In this document: positions 57,004 through 64,000 of the stretch, one piece after another
Layout of the letters: every line of letters starts with the position of its first letter
How positions within the stretch are numbered: position 1 is the stretch's first letter
Virus record (IMG/VR): IMGVR_UViG_3300020182_000008
Coordinates: 62,001 to 126,000 of that record
DNA: 64,000 nt
Direction: 5' to 3' (one strand)
Origin: a virus
Translations under genes and position numbers: made by a program
The notes under the pieces: generated by a model
Told to the model about the DNA's origin: nothing
What the model saw: only the letters and a program-made list of their open reading frames with translations
Database searches by the model: none

Positions 57004-57621
57004 ATGGCTCAAAAACTATTAATAGAATATTCCGTATTTACACCTAAAAATACCCAAATTACAGAGGGTATTTCTGGTAATAAAAATATGATGGTTGAAG
57101 GTGTTGTTCAGCGTGCTGAAGAATTTAACCATAACGGAAGACGCTATCCATTTGATATACTAAAAAGAGAAGTAGACAAATATATAGGTGGCCCTATCGC
57201 TGAAAATAGAGCACTAGGTGAATTAGATCACCCAGAATCATCTGTCATTAATTTAAAAAATGCTTCTCACAATATTAAAGAGTTATATTGGGATGGAAAC
57301 GATTTAATGGGTAAAATTGAAGTTTTACCAACCCCATCAGGCAATATATTAAAAGAATTATTCAATAATAATATTACTGTTGGTATTTCATCTCGTGGTA
57401 TGGGTTCTGTTAAACCTTTAGGTGAAGGTAGAGTAGAAGTAGACGATGATTTCGAACTATTATGTTGGGATTTTGTTTCTACCCCTTCTACACATGGTGC
57501 TTTTATGAAACCTACAGGATTAAACGAAAGTAGAAAATATACTACTAACAAATACACAAAACTACACGAGATAGTTTCAGATATTATCTGCACCCAGTCA
57601 GGTATTTGTTGCCTACGCTAA
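57004..57621 (+). CDS. 21: prohead core protease gp21
   Basis: 205 aa, as T4 gp21 (212 aa). GVVQRAEEFNHNGRRYPFDI, the ALGELDHPES motif (catalytic His near 76), the strand LMGKIEVLPTPSGNIL and TVGISSRGMGS (catalytic Ser near 129) are the hallmarks of the T4-type S77/S78-like protease, with a later LLCWDFVSTPS. It cleaves scaffold, capsid and internal proteins after (L/I)xE, which makes it the expected processor of the tagged proteins in this genome. Confidence 0.9.
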   Translation: MAQKLLIEYSVFTPKNTQITEGISGNKNMMVEGVVQRAEEFNHNGRRYPFDILKREVDKYIGGPIAENRALGELDHPESSVINLKNASHNIKELYWDGNDLMGKIEVLPTPSGNILKELFNNNITVGISSRGMGSVKPLGEGRVEVDDDFELLCWDFVSTPSTHGAFMKPTGLNESRKYTTNKYTKLHEIVSDIICTQSGICCLR

Positions 57622-57647
57622 ATTTCCTTATTTTTTTATACTCCCTA

Positions 57648-57657
57648 TATATTTATC
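57648..57657 (+). promoter_or_regulatory. late promoter box TATATTTATC
   Basis: TATATTTATC in the 132-nt gap before the scaffold gene, leaving an unusually long leader of almost 100 nt that contains ATCTACAGATAAGATAGAT-type inverted sequence. Consistent with a strong separate unit for scaffold and capsid. Confidence 0.5.
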
Positions 57658-57753
57658 TACAGATAAGATAGATATTCCCAATAATATCTCACTCAAGATA
57701 TAAACTCTTATATTACTTCCCTTAATAAGTAATCCCGACAAAATTTTATTACA

Positions 57754-58917
57754 ATGTCAAACACAAAGTTTTTCAACGATGCTATCGCTGAAGCTAAAGC
57801 TATTCGTGAGACTGCTCTAGCCAATGCCAAACTCGCTCTTGAAGAGGCTTTTACTCCACAAATCCAATCTATGCTTGAAAAGAAGCTTTCAGAAGAAGCA
57901 GACGAGCTAGATGAGGAAAAAGATCTTGACGAATCTACTGTAGAAGAAACTACAAATGTAGATGAGAAAAAAGATATGGATGAAGCTAAAAAAGACGATA
58001 TGGACGAGGCTAAGAAGGACGTTGACGAAGCCAAAAAAGATGACATGGATGAAGCAAAATCTGATGTAGATGAAGCTAAAGACATGGAAGAGGCTAAGAA
58101 AGACGTAGACGAAGCTAAAGCTGACGTAGATGAAGCAAAAGTTGACGAGAAAAAAGACATGGAAGAAGCTGCTGTAGAAGAAGCATCTGACATGGAAGAA
58201 GGTTCAATTGAAGAAATTGACCTAGATGAATTATTAGCTGAACTTGAAGCTGCTGAAAGCCAAGTATCAGAAGAAACTGTAGAAGAAACAGCACCTGTTG
58301 CTGAAGAGCCTGTAGCTGAAGAAGAAGTTGCCCTTGGGGAAGCTGAAGCTGAAGACGAAGTAGGTGAAATTACAGTAGATGAGCTTAAAGACATTATCCG
58401 TGACGTCCTTGCTGATGTAATGGGTGGTGGTGCTGGTGAAGGCGAAGATATGGAAGTTGACGTAGATGGAGATGGTGACATGGATGTTGCTATTGACGGA
58501 GACGAAGACGGAGATATTGAAATTGACGAAACAAAAGTTGAAGAGAAAAAAGAAGTTGAAGAAGTTAAAGCTGAATTAAACGAAGCTATTACTGTAATCA
58601 ACACTTTGAAATCAGAACTTAACGAAGTTAACCTTCTAAACGCTAAGCTATTATACGTGAACAAATTGTTCCGTAGCAAAACCTTAACTGAATCACAGAA
58701 AGTAAAAGTAATCAATGCATTTGATAGAGCTGAATCTGTGAAAGAAGTTAAAAACATTTTTGAAACAATCAAGGATGCTGTAACAACAGAAGCTAAAAAG
58801 CCTGTAAACGAATCTCGTTCATTCGCTTCTAAAGCTGCTGGAGTTGCACCTAAGAAACCTATTGTTGAAAGTAACGATTTCGTAGCTAGAATGCAAAAAC
58901 TAGCCGGAATTATTTAA
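57754..58917 (+). CDS. 22: prohead core scaffold protein, gp22-like, with DEAK repeats
   Basis: 387 aa, located between gp21 and gp23 as in T4. Leader MSNTKFFNDAIAEAKAIRET, with AIAE|A fitting a protease site. Residues about 70-130 are degenerate repeats of D(V/M)DEAK(K/S/A)D; then acidic region with EEE..AEE and two calcium-loop-like strings (VDVDGDGDMDVAID, DGDEDGDIEID near 232-255). The C-terminal 130 residues form the conserved gp22 helical part (LNEAITVINTLKSELNEVNL, KTLTESQKVKVINAFDRAES) and end VARMQKLAGII. Longer than T4 gp22 (269 aa) because of the acidic repeats. Confidence 0.8.
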   Translation: MSNTKFFNDAIAEAKAIRETALANAKLALEEAFTPQIQSMLEKKLSEEADELDEEKDLDESTVEETTNVDEKKDMDEAKKDDMDEAKKDVDEAKKDDMDEAKSDVDEAKDMEEAKKDVDEAKADVDEAKVDEKKDMEEAAVEEASDMEEGSIEEIDLDELLAELEAAESQVSEETVEETAPVAEEPVAEEEVALGEAEAEDEVGEITVDELKDIIRDVLADVMGGGAGEGEDMEVDVDGDGDMDVAIDGDEDGDIEIDETKVEEKKEVEEVKAELNEAITVINTLKSELNEVNLLNAKLLYVNKLFRSKTLTESQKVKVINAFDRAESVKEVKNIFETIKDAVTTEAKKPVNESRSFASKAAGVAPKKPIVESNDFVARMQKLAGII

Positions 58918-58940
58918 TAACGACTTAAAATTTATTTAAA

Positions 58941-60575
58941 ATGTCAAACGTAGTAAACCAACTATTAGAGACCGCTAACCCATACAAGTCAGTACAAAAA
59001 GATGCTGCTAGACTTGCTGGAAAGTGGGACAAGTCAGGGTTACTAGAAGGAATTTCTGGTGACACTGATAAAGCTAACATGGCAATCATGTTAGAAAACC
59101 AAGCTAAACAACTTGTTGTTGAAGCAAACCAAACTGGAACTGGCGCAAGCTTTACTCCCGGAACTGGTGAGCAGTATGCTGCAGTAGCTCTACCCCTAGT
59201 ACGTAAAGTATTCGGACAAATCGCTGCTAAAGAATTTGTTTCTGTTCAACCAATGAGCCTTCCTGCTGGACTAGTATTTTATCTAGACTTCCAATACGGA
59301 ACAACTCAAAAACCATTTACAGATGGTAATTCAATGTACGGTACTCCAACTGAGCACTTCGGTAACACAAACGAAGGTGGACTTTATGGAGCTGGAAGAT
59401 TTGGATACTCTATCAATGAGCACACTGCTTCTGCTGCTGGTGTATTTGCTACAGCTTCTTGGGCTGACGCAAACTTTGATTCAAACTTCTCAGAATCTGT
59501 AGCTCAAGCTGCTGGATCTGATTATTTGAAAACTCTTACATTCACTACAGCTTCTATTTCTGCTGATATCGATACTGATGCAGTACGTTCATTCGTACCT
59601 TCTTCAGGATCTTGGCTAGAGGCTAATACTTTATCTCAATTTACTAAACTTAGTGGTGGTAACTTAGTATTTGTAGTATCTGGATCTGCTACTAACCTAT
59701 TAGATGATACTATATCTGTATACTATTCTAAGAAAACTGCTGATAATGCACGTGGTGATTATGAAGATGGTTCAACACTAGCTACAACTGACCCAGCAAG
59801 AACTGAGATCTCTATCCCAGAAATTGATGTACAGTTAAGAAGTGAAACTATTGCTGCTAAAACACGTAAGTTAAAAGCACAATGGACACCAGAATTTTCT
59901 CAAGACCTTAACGCTTTCCATTCACTAGATGCTGAAGCTGAATTGACTAATATCCTTTCAGAATACATCTCATTGGAAATCGATCTTGAAATTCTTGATA
60001 TGTTAGTACAAAATGTACCTACTTCTCAAGTTGCTAACTGGTCTGCGAGAGTAGGCGAGGAAATCAACTCTGCAGGAACAGGATTCAATTCTAACACTAA
60101 CGGTGTATATTATACTCAAATGAGCTGGTTCCAAACACTTGGAATTAAATTACAGAAAATCTCTAACTTGATTCACCAGAAAACTCTACGTGGTGGTGCT
60201 AACTTTATGGTAGTATCTCCAACTGTAGCAACTGTACTAGAATCAATTCCAGGATTTGCTGCTGATACTGATGGTGATGTAACTAAAGCTACTTATGCTT
60301 TCGGTGTACAGAAAATCGGTGCTTTAAACAGCCGTTACAAAGTTTACAAGAACCCATACATGAACGAATCAACAATCTTGATGGGCTTCAGAGGAAATCA
60401 ATTCCTAGAAAGTGGTGCAGTTTACGCTCCATATATTCCATTAATCATGACACCTCTAGTGTACGATCCAAATACCTTCACTCCAAGAAAAGGTATCATG
60501 ACTCGTTATGCTAAGAAAATGGTACGTCCTGAATTCTATGGTAAAGTAAATGTATCTGGATTAAACGTAATCTAA
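58941..60575 (+). CDS. 23: major capsid protein gp23
   Basis: 544 aa (T4 gp23: 521). VRKVFGQIAAKEFVSVQPMS, LPAGLVFYLDFQYG, KLKAQWTPEFSQDLNAFHSL with DAEAELTNILSEYISLEID, and YAPYIPLIMTPLVYDPNTF are gp23 landmarks in order. The N-terminal pro-region contains a likely cleavage LVVE61|A62, matching T4 gp23 E65|A66. Forms the hexameric shell after cleavage by gp21. Followed by a strong terminator. Codon use looks more GC-balanced than its neighbours, as expected for a highly expressed gene. Confidence 0.95.
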   Translation: MSNVVNQLLETANPYKSVQKDAARLAGKWDKSGLLEGISGDTDKANMAIMLENQAKQLVVEANQTGTGASFTPGTGEQYAAVALPLVRKVFGQIAAKEFVSVQPMSLPAGLVFYLDFQYGTTQKPFTDGNSMYGTPTEHFGNTNEGGLYGAGRFGYSINEHTASAAGVFATASWADANFDSNFSESVAQAAGSDYLKTLTFTTASISADIDTDAVRSFVPSSGSWLEANTLSQFTKLSGGNLVFVVSGSATNLLDDTISVYYSKKTADNARGDYEDGSTLATTDPARTEISIPEIDVQLRSETIAAKTRKLKAQWTPEFSQDLNAFHSLDAEAELTNILSEYISLEIDLEILDMLVQNVPTSQVANWSARVGEEINSAGTGFNSNTNGVYYTQMSWFQTLGIKLQKISNLIHQKTLRGGANFMVVSPTVATVLESIPGFAADTDGDVTKATYAFGVQKIGALNSRYKVYKNPYMNESTILMGFRGNQFLESGAVYAPYIPLIMTPLVYDPNTFTPRKGIMTRYAKKMVRPEFYGKVNVSGLNVI

Positions 60576-60602
60576 GACTAGATAATTTTACTTATTTAAA
60601 AG

Positions 60603-60629
60603 AACCCGCCCCGTAAGGCGGGTTTTTTT
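60603..60629 (+). terminator. rho-independent terminator after the capsid gene
   Basis: AACCCGCC (60603-60610), loop CCGTAA, GGCGGGTT (60617-60624) and a T-run to 60629. Perfect 8-bp GC-rich stem. Confidence 0.9.
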
Positions 60630-60638
60630 ATTTTAAAA

Positions 60639-60648
60639 TATATTTATA
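60639..60648 (+). promoter_or_regulatory. late promoter box TATATTTATA
   Basis: TATATTTATA directly after the capsid terminator, 6 nt before the ATG at 60655. Confidence 0.5.
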
Positions 60649-60654
60649 GTATAT

Positions 60655-60924
60655 ATGTTAATAGAAGAAGTACCATTTAAAGTCTTCCTTGAAAGGAACC
60701 CACATCTAAAGAATCGACCTATTAACGAGCAGTCGTTTCATTATCACGATTATATATCTAAATGTCAAATGCAACTAAGATATATGATAGAGTGTGGAGG
60801 TCAAGGAGCATCTTCTACTACAAGTGAGGGTGGAGGACCAGTAACTGATACTTATTTTATATTACAAGAAAACGCTGACTATGTGTTACAAGAAGATGGC
60901 GATAAACTAATTTGGACAATCTAA
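60655..60924 (+). CDS. small hypothetical virion-module protein (89 aa)
   Basis: N-terminal MLIEEVPFKVFLERNPHLKN and SFHYHDYISKCQMQLRYMIE; Gly/Ser/Thr linker, then TYFILQENADYVLQEDGDKL containing a short repeat (LQENADYVLQEDGD) of the type that often ends head or fibre proteins. Follows its own late box. Four bases to the next gene. No family recognised. Confidence 0.55.
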   Translation: MLIEEVPFKVFLERNPHLKNRPINEQSFHYHDYISKCQMQLRYMIECGGQGASSTTSEGGGPVTDTYFILQENADYVLQEDGDKLIWTI

Positions 60925-60928
60925 TACC

Positions 60929-61996
60929 ATGGCTGACAAGAAAATAACAGAATTAAACGAACTCTCCTCAGCATCTTTAAATGACATATTTGCTGTAGTA
61001 GATATAGCTGGGAGTGAAACTAAAAAAATTACTAACGAAAGCTATATCACAAATGTTAGAAATCACGAATCTCCTTTAACCGCCTCTGGTGTGGTAATAT
61101 CAGGTGATTTAATTCCAAAATTTCCTTCTGGCTCAACTTTAGGTACAGCAGACAAACCATTCGCCGAACTATATCTACAATCAGGCTCTATCTACGTAGA
61201 ATCTGATACACCTGGGGATCCACCAGCTGTTATTTCAAATGTAAGTGGTAACTTAGAGATATCAGTCGGTGGTATGTTACTAATAGAACCCGGCAACTCA
61301 TTTATAGCAGATACAGGCTCATTTAAATATCTTTCTGGTAGCTTAGAACATATTGGATCACTTATCCGATCAGGTTCAACTGATATATCAGGATCACTTA
61401 CAGCATCTTTAACAAATGAACACGTTTGGATAGGAGATGAAAATAATAGAAGCACCGAAATATCGGCCTCGGCATTAGCTACCTACCTTACTTCCTCATT
61501 TGTTACACCAGAACAGACAGGCTCATTTGTTGAATCAGCTTATATATCACTTTACTCTTCAGCATCTCAACAATTAGCAGTATCTGGAGCAGCACAACCA
61601 GTTACTTTTAATAGTGTGTGGGCACAAGATGGAGTAAGTCTATCGGGGGGTTCTCAACTAGTAATGGAAAAAGCAGGGACTTATCAATTTAATTTTGTTG
61701 CTCAAGTTCAAAATACAGAAAACGCAGTACATGATTCGTACTTTTGGATAAAATACAATGGAAATAATTTTCCAAACTCAGCAACTCAAATGTCTTTACA
61801 GCCAAGAAAGAATGAAAGTACTCCATCTGCTCAATTGATGACTGTGAATATAGTAGGTGTTGCACAAAACGATGATGATTATATTGAATTATATTGGACA
61901 GGTGATAGTAATACTATACAGTTAAATGAAACTCCAGGTAATGGAGTTAAACCAGAAACACCTTCGGTAATTGCAAACATAATAAGGGTAGGTTAA
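60929..61996 (+). CDS. virion fibre/decoration protein with C1q-like C-terminus (355 aa)
   Basis: N-terminal MADKKITELNELSSASLNDI, a motif (KITELxELxxxxxxDxFxVVDI) common at the start of phage fibre and decoration proteins. The middle has GTADKPFAELYLQSGSIYVE, as in fibre shafts, and SGS-rich repeats. The last 130 residues (MEKAGTYQFNFVAQVQNTEN; SYFWIKYNGNNFPNSATQMS) look like a C1q/TNF-type jelly roll. Probably a head or tail fibre; position after the capsid gene favours a capsid fibre. Confidence 0.6.
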   Translation: MADKKITELNELSSASLNDIFAVVDIAGSETKKITNESYITNVRNHESPLTASGVVISGDLIPKFPSGSTLGTADKPFAELYLQSGSIYVESDTPGDPPAVISNVSGNLEISVGGMLLIEPGNSFIADTGSFKYLSGSLEHIGSLIRSGSTDISGSLTASLTNEHVWIGDENNRSTEISASALATYLTSSFVTPEQTGSFVESAYISLYSSASQQLAVSGAAQPVTFNSVWAQDGVSLSGGSQLVMEKAGTYQFNFVAQVQNTENAVHDSYFWIKYNGNNFPNSATQMSLQPRKNESTPSAQLMTVNIVGVAQNDDDYIELYWTGDSNTIQLNETPGNGVKPETPSVIANIIRVG

Positions 61997-62004
61997 TATT
62001 TATA
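61994..62004 (+). promoter_or_regulatory. late promoter box TAATATTTATA
   Basis: TAATATTTATA overlapping the preceding stop, 44 nt before the phoH ATG at 62049. Confidence 0.5.
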
Positions 62005-62048
62005 TGTGAACGTTCTTTCACATGTATTAACCCTTTAACAAACCGTTT

Positions 62049-62783
62049 ATGGCAAGTAAACCCCATACGGACGAAGTATATCGTCCAAAGAGGATACCTA
62101 AAAACCCAATTAATTTTAAATTACAATTAAACGAAGAGCAAAAAGAAGCAAAAGCTAAAATATTAGACAATACAATAACCCTCCTAGCAGGGCAAGCAGG
62201 TTCTGGAAAAACGTTATTAGCATGTAATGTCGCACTCGATGGTCTATTCAGACGAATGTATGATAAAGTAATCATAACCAGACCAACTGTATCAAAAGAA
62301 GAAATCGGATTTTTACCCGGAGATTTAAGAGAAAAAATGGACCCTTGGGTTCAACCCATATATCAAAATATGTTTTTACTATATGACAAAGTCAAAATAG
62401 AAAAATGTATTGAAGATGGTACTATAGAAATTGTACCTGTATCGTTTATGCGAGGTAGAACATTTCTAGATTCTGTTATTATAGTAGATGAAGCACAAAA
62501 CGTTACACACGATCAAATGGAAATGATCGCAACACGTATTGGAAAACGATCCAAAATGATAGTGTGTGGTGATACACATCAAGTAGACCTTAAAAATAAA
62601 GGTGATTCAGGATTCAAATTCCTATATAATGCTGCTAAAAAGGTCAAAAATATGGAATCCATTACTTTGATGACAAACAATAGAGACGAAGTAGTTCAAG
62701 ACCTTATTGATTACTATAACGAAGCATACGACAAAAAACAAATTGTAGGTACCGCGGGTAGCAGTGGAACAACAAGAAGGTAA
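62049..62783 (+). CDS. phoH: PhoH-like ATPase
   Basis: 244 aa. LAGQAGSGKTLLACNVALDG (Walker A at 48-55), VIITRPTVSKEEIGFLPGD, FMRGRTFLDSVIIVDEAQN (Walker B) and KMIVCGDTHQVDLKNKGDSG are diagnostic of PhoH. The Thr/Gly/Ser-rich end is variable. Widespread in marine phages; proposed RNA-related helicase/ATPase roles remain unsettled. Here it is embedded among head and neck genes with late boxes on both sides, so it is expressed late. Confidence 0.93.
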   Translation: MASKPHTDEVYRPKRIPKNPINFKLQLNEEQKEAKAKILDNTITLLAGQAGSGKTLLACNVALDGLFRRMYDKVIITRPTVSKEEIGFLPGDLREKMDPWVQPIYQNMFLLYDKVKIEKCIEDGTIEIVPVSFMRGRTFLDSVIIVDEAQNVTHDQMEMIATRIGKRSKMIVCGDTHQVDLKNKGDSGFKFLYNAAKKVKNMESITLMTNNRDEVVQDLIDYYNEAYDKKQIVGTAGSSGTTRR

Positions 62784-62792
62784 ATATTTATA
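62782..62792 (+). promoter_or_regulatory. late promoter box AAATATTTATA
   Basis: AAATATTTATA overlapping the phoH stop codon, 13 nt before the ATG at 62806. Confidence 0.5.
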
Positions 62793-62805
62793 ACAAAATC
62801 TAATT

Positions 62806-63957
62806 ATGTCTCAAACCCCTATTATATGGACGGGTGCTTCCACATTCGCAGGTGGTCAAACTCCATTTGGCTTTTATGATAGTGATACTCAATTTTCTAC
62901 AGATGCTGATAAAGTAGCACAATTTTGTGCTTCACGTTTAGGATATCCTACAGTTGATGTTGAAATGGGTAGTGGTTCGTTTTATGCTTGTTTTGAAGAA
63001 GCTGTAACTACATATGGTAACGAGCTTTATTTATATCAAATACGAAATAACTTTATAAATTTAGAAGCCTCTAATACAGGTTCTGAATTAAATCAATCTG
63101 TAATTAACCCTAACTTAGGAAACGTTATTAGATTAGCTGAAAATTATGGGTCAGAGGCAGGTTCAGGTGGTAATGTAACTTGGTATTCAGGCTCAATCCC
63201 ACTAACAGCATCAGTTCAAGAATACGATTTAAATGCTTGGAAAGATACCCAAGGTATTACAGGTTCAATTGAAGTAAAACAAGTATTTTATCAAAATACT
63301 CCTGCAATTGTTAGATATTTTGATCCTTATGCTGGTACAGGATATGGATCTCAACAATTACTTGATGTATTTGGGTTTGGAAACTATTCTCCTGCAATTA
63401 ACTTTTTGTTAATGCCAATCTATTATGATATTTCTGTAATTCAAGCAATTGAACTAAATGATCAAATTAGAAAATCAGCATTCTCATTTGAATTAGTTAA
63501 TAACAAATTAAGAGTATTCCCTATCCCAAACTTACCAGGACAATTATTCATTCAGTACATTAAAGTAGATGAAAGAAATGCCCCTACATCATCTAATTTC
63601 TCAGGTGGCGATATGGTAACAGACATTTCAAATGTTCCTTATGAAAACCCAACATATGAATATATCAATGCACCTGGTAGATATTGGGTATTTGAATATA
63701 CTTTAGCATTAGCAAAAGAACTATTAGGATACATAAGAGGTAAATACTCTCAGGTACCAGTACCAGGAGCTGAAGTAACATTAAATCAAGCTGATTTAAT
63801 TGCTGCTGCAAATACAGAAAAAGCAGCATTAATTGAAAAACTAAGATTAGATCTAGATGAAAACTCTAGAAAAATGCAATTACAACGTAAAGCAGAAGAA
63901 GCAGATGCAATGGGCAGAACATTAGAACAAGTTCCCCTACCAATTTATATAGCATAA
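62806..63957 (+). CDS. 13: neck protein gp13-like
   Basis: 383 aa (T4 gp13: 309). KVAQFCASRLGYPTVDVEMG, SFYACFEEAVTTYGNELYLY and QIRNNF near the start and YEYINAPGRYWVFEYTLALA with KELLGYIRGKYSQVPVPGAE near the end are typical of gp13-like head-completion proteins in marine T4-like phages. The end is a charged helix. Joins the portal vertex to the tail together with gp14, whose gene starts next. Confidence 0.7.
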   Translation: MSQTPIIWTGASTFAGGQTPFGFYDSDTQFSTDADKVAQFCASRLGYPTVDVEMGSGSFYACFEEAVTTYGNELYLYQIRNNFINLEASNTGSELNQSVINPNLGNVIRLAENYGSEAGSGGNVTWYSGSIPLTASVQEYDLNAWKDTQGITGSIEVKQVFYQNTPAIVRYFDPYAGTGYGSQQLLDVFGFGNYSPAINFLLMPIYYDISVIQAIELNDQIRKSAFSFELVNNKLRVFPIPNLPGQLFIQYIKVDERNAPTSSNFSGGDMVTDISNVPYENPTYEYINAPGRYWVFEYTLALAKELLGYIRGKYSQVPVPGAEVTLNQADLIAAANTEKAALIEKLRLDLDENSRKMQLQRKAEEADAMGRTLEQVPLPIYIA

Positions 63958-63958
63958 T

Positions 63959-64000
63959 ATGGCCCTATACGGAAAAAATAGAGATGTATTACTATTTCAG
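63959..64000 (+). CDS. start of a probable gp14-like neck protein (truncated by window)
   Basis: ATG at 63959, one base after the gp13 stop, reading MALYGKNRDVLLFQ to the window edge. Short N-termini of this type and the position directly after gp13 fit gp14 of marine T4-like phages. Only 14 residues are visible. Confidence 0.4.
   Translation, partial: MALYGKNRDVLLFQ

Noticed and set aside
57970-58150. DEAK repeat region as a recombination or satellite element
   Set aside because: The repeats are degenerate at the DNA level and in frame, consistent with a low-complexity acidic protein segment rather than a DNA element.
57708-58772. 354-aa reverse-strand frame rich in Ser
   Set aside because: It is the complement of the repetitive GAA/GAC/GCT-rich scaffold gene; Ser/Ala runs mirror the Asp/Glu/Ala codons. 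No promoter or neighbouring reverse genes.
47758-62792. Reading the late boxes as T4 TATAAATA promoters on the minus strand
   Set aside because: The reverse complement of TATTTATA is TATAAATA, but all flanking genes are on the + strand and the boxes sit at consistent positions before + strand starts, so antisense promoters are unlikely.
1-64000. tRNA genes or CRISPR arrays
   Set aside because: No GGTTCRA T-loop with a matching acceptor stem was noticed in the few intergenic gaps, and no regularly spaced repeats with unique spacers exist. A tRNAscan run would settle the first.

Overview
The window is a contiguous piece of a T4-like (Tevenvirinae-type) myovirus genome infecting a member of the Bacteroidota, probably a flavobacterium-like marine or aquatic host. 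It is AT-rich, gene-dense and transcribed entirely on the + strand, with many ATGA/TAATG-type overlaps. The T4-like assignment rests on homologues of a gp55-type late sigma factor, gp25, gp6, gp17 (large terminase), gp20 (portal), gp21 (prohead protease), a gp22-like scaffold, gp23 (major capsid) and gp13/gp14 neck proteins, plus a gp61-type primase. The host assignment rests on a DUF4494-like protein, SprB-type repeats in a tail protein, and promoters with a Bacteroidota-like -33/-7 architecture.

Layout. 1-11 kb: accessory/early region with two glycosyltransferases, several 2-oxoglutarate/Fe(II) oxygenase-like proteins, small unknown proteins, a lipoprotein, a T5orf172 protein, a glutaredoxin, an HD phosphohydrolase and the late sigma factor. 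Many of these genes follow their own TTG-N20-TAnATTnA promoter. 11.8-33.3 kb: baseplate and tail module (spike proteins, a 1025-aa hydrophobic-segment protein, gp25, gp6, a 1786-aa tail protein, SprB-repeat and Cys-repeat fibre proteins). 33.3-36.4 kb: replication/nuclease block (GIY-YIG-like nuclease, primase, PD-(D/E)XK exonuclease, oxygenase). 36.4-50.1 kb: a run of unusual genes, many of whose products begin with a similar short amphipathic segment that resembles the T4 capsid-targeting sequence; it also holds a FAD oxidoreductase and a NadR-like pair. 50.1-64 kb: possible lysis pair, terminase, portal, prohead core, protease, scaffold, capsid, PhoH and neck proteins.

Regulation. Two promoter classes can be read directly. 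Early/middle promoters have NTTG, a spacer of exactly 20 nt (one case 21) and TAnATTnA. Late promoters have only an (A/T)ATATTTATA box, with no TTG at the matching distance in those checked, and precede structural genes. This fits host sigma use early and gp55-like sigma use late.

Most interesting candidates: (i) the set of N-terminally tagged, possibly capsid-packaged proteins, including a zeta-toxin-like kinase, a nucleotidyltransferase-zinc ribbon-zincin fusion and a HAD phosphatase; (ii) a likely -1 programmed frameshift at an A AAA AAG heptamer that adds a conserved basic C-terminal domain to one of them; (iii) the promoter grammar, including -33 elements placed inside terminator loops; (iv) the expanded oxygenase plus glycosyltransferase set.
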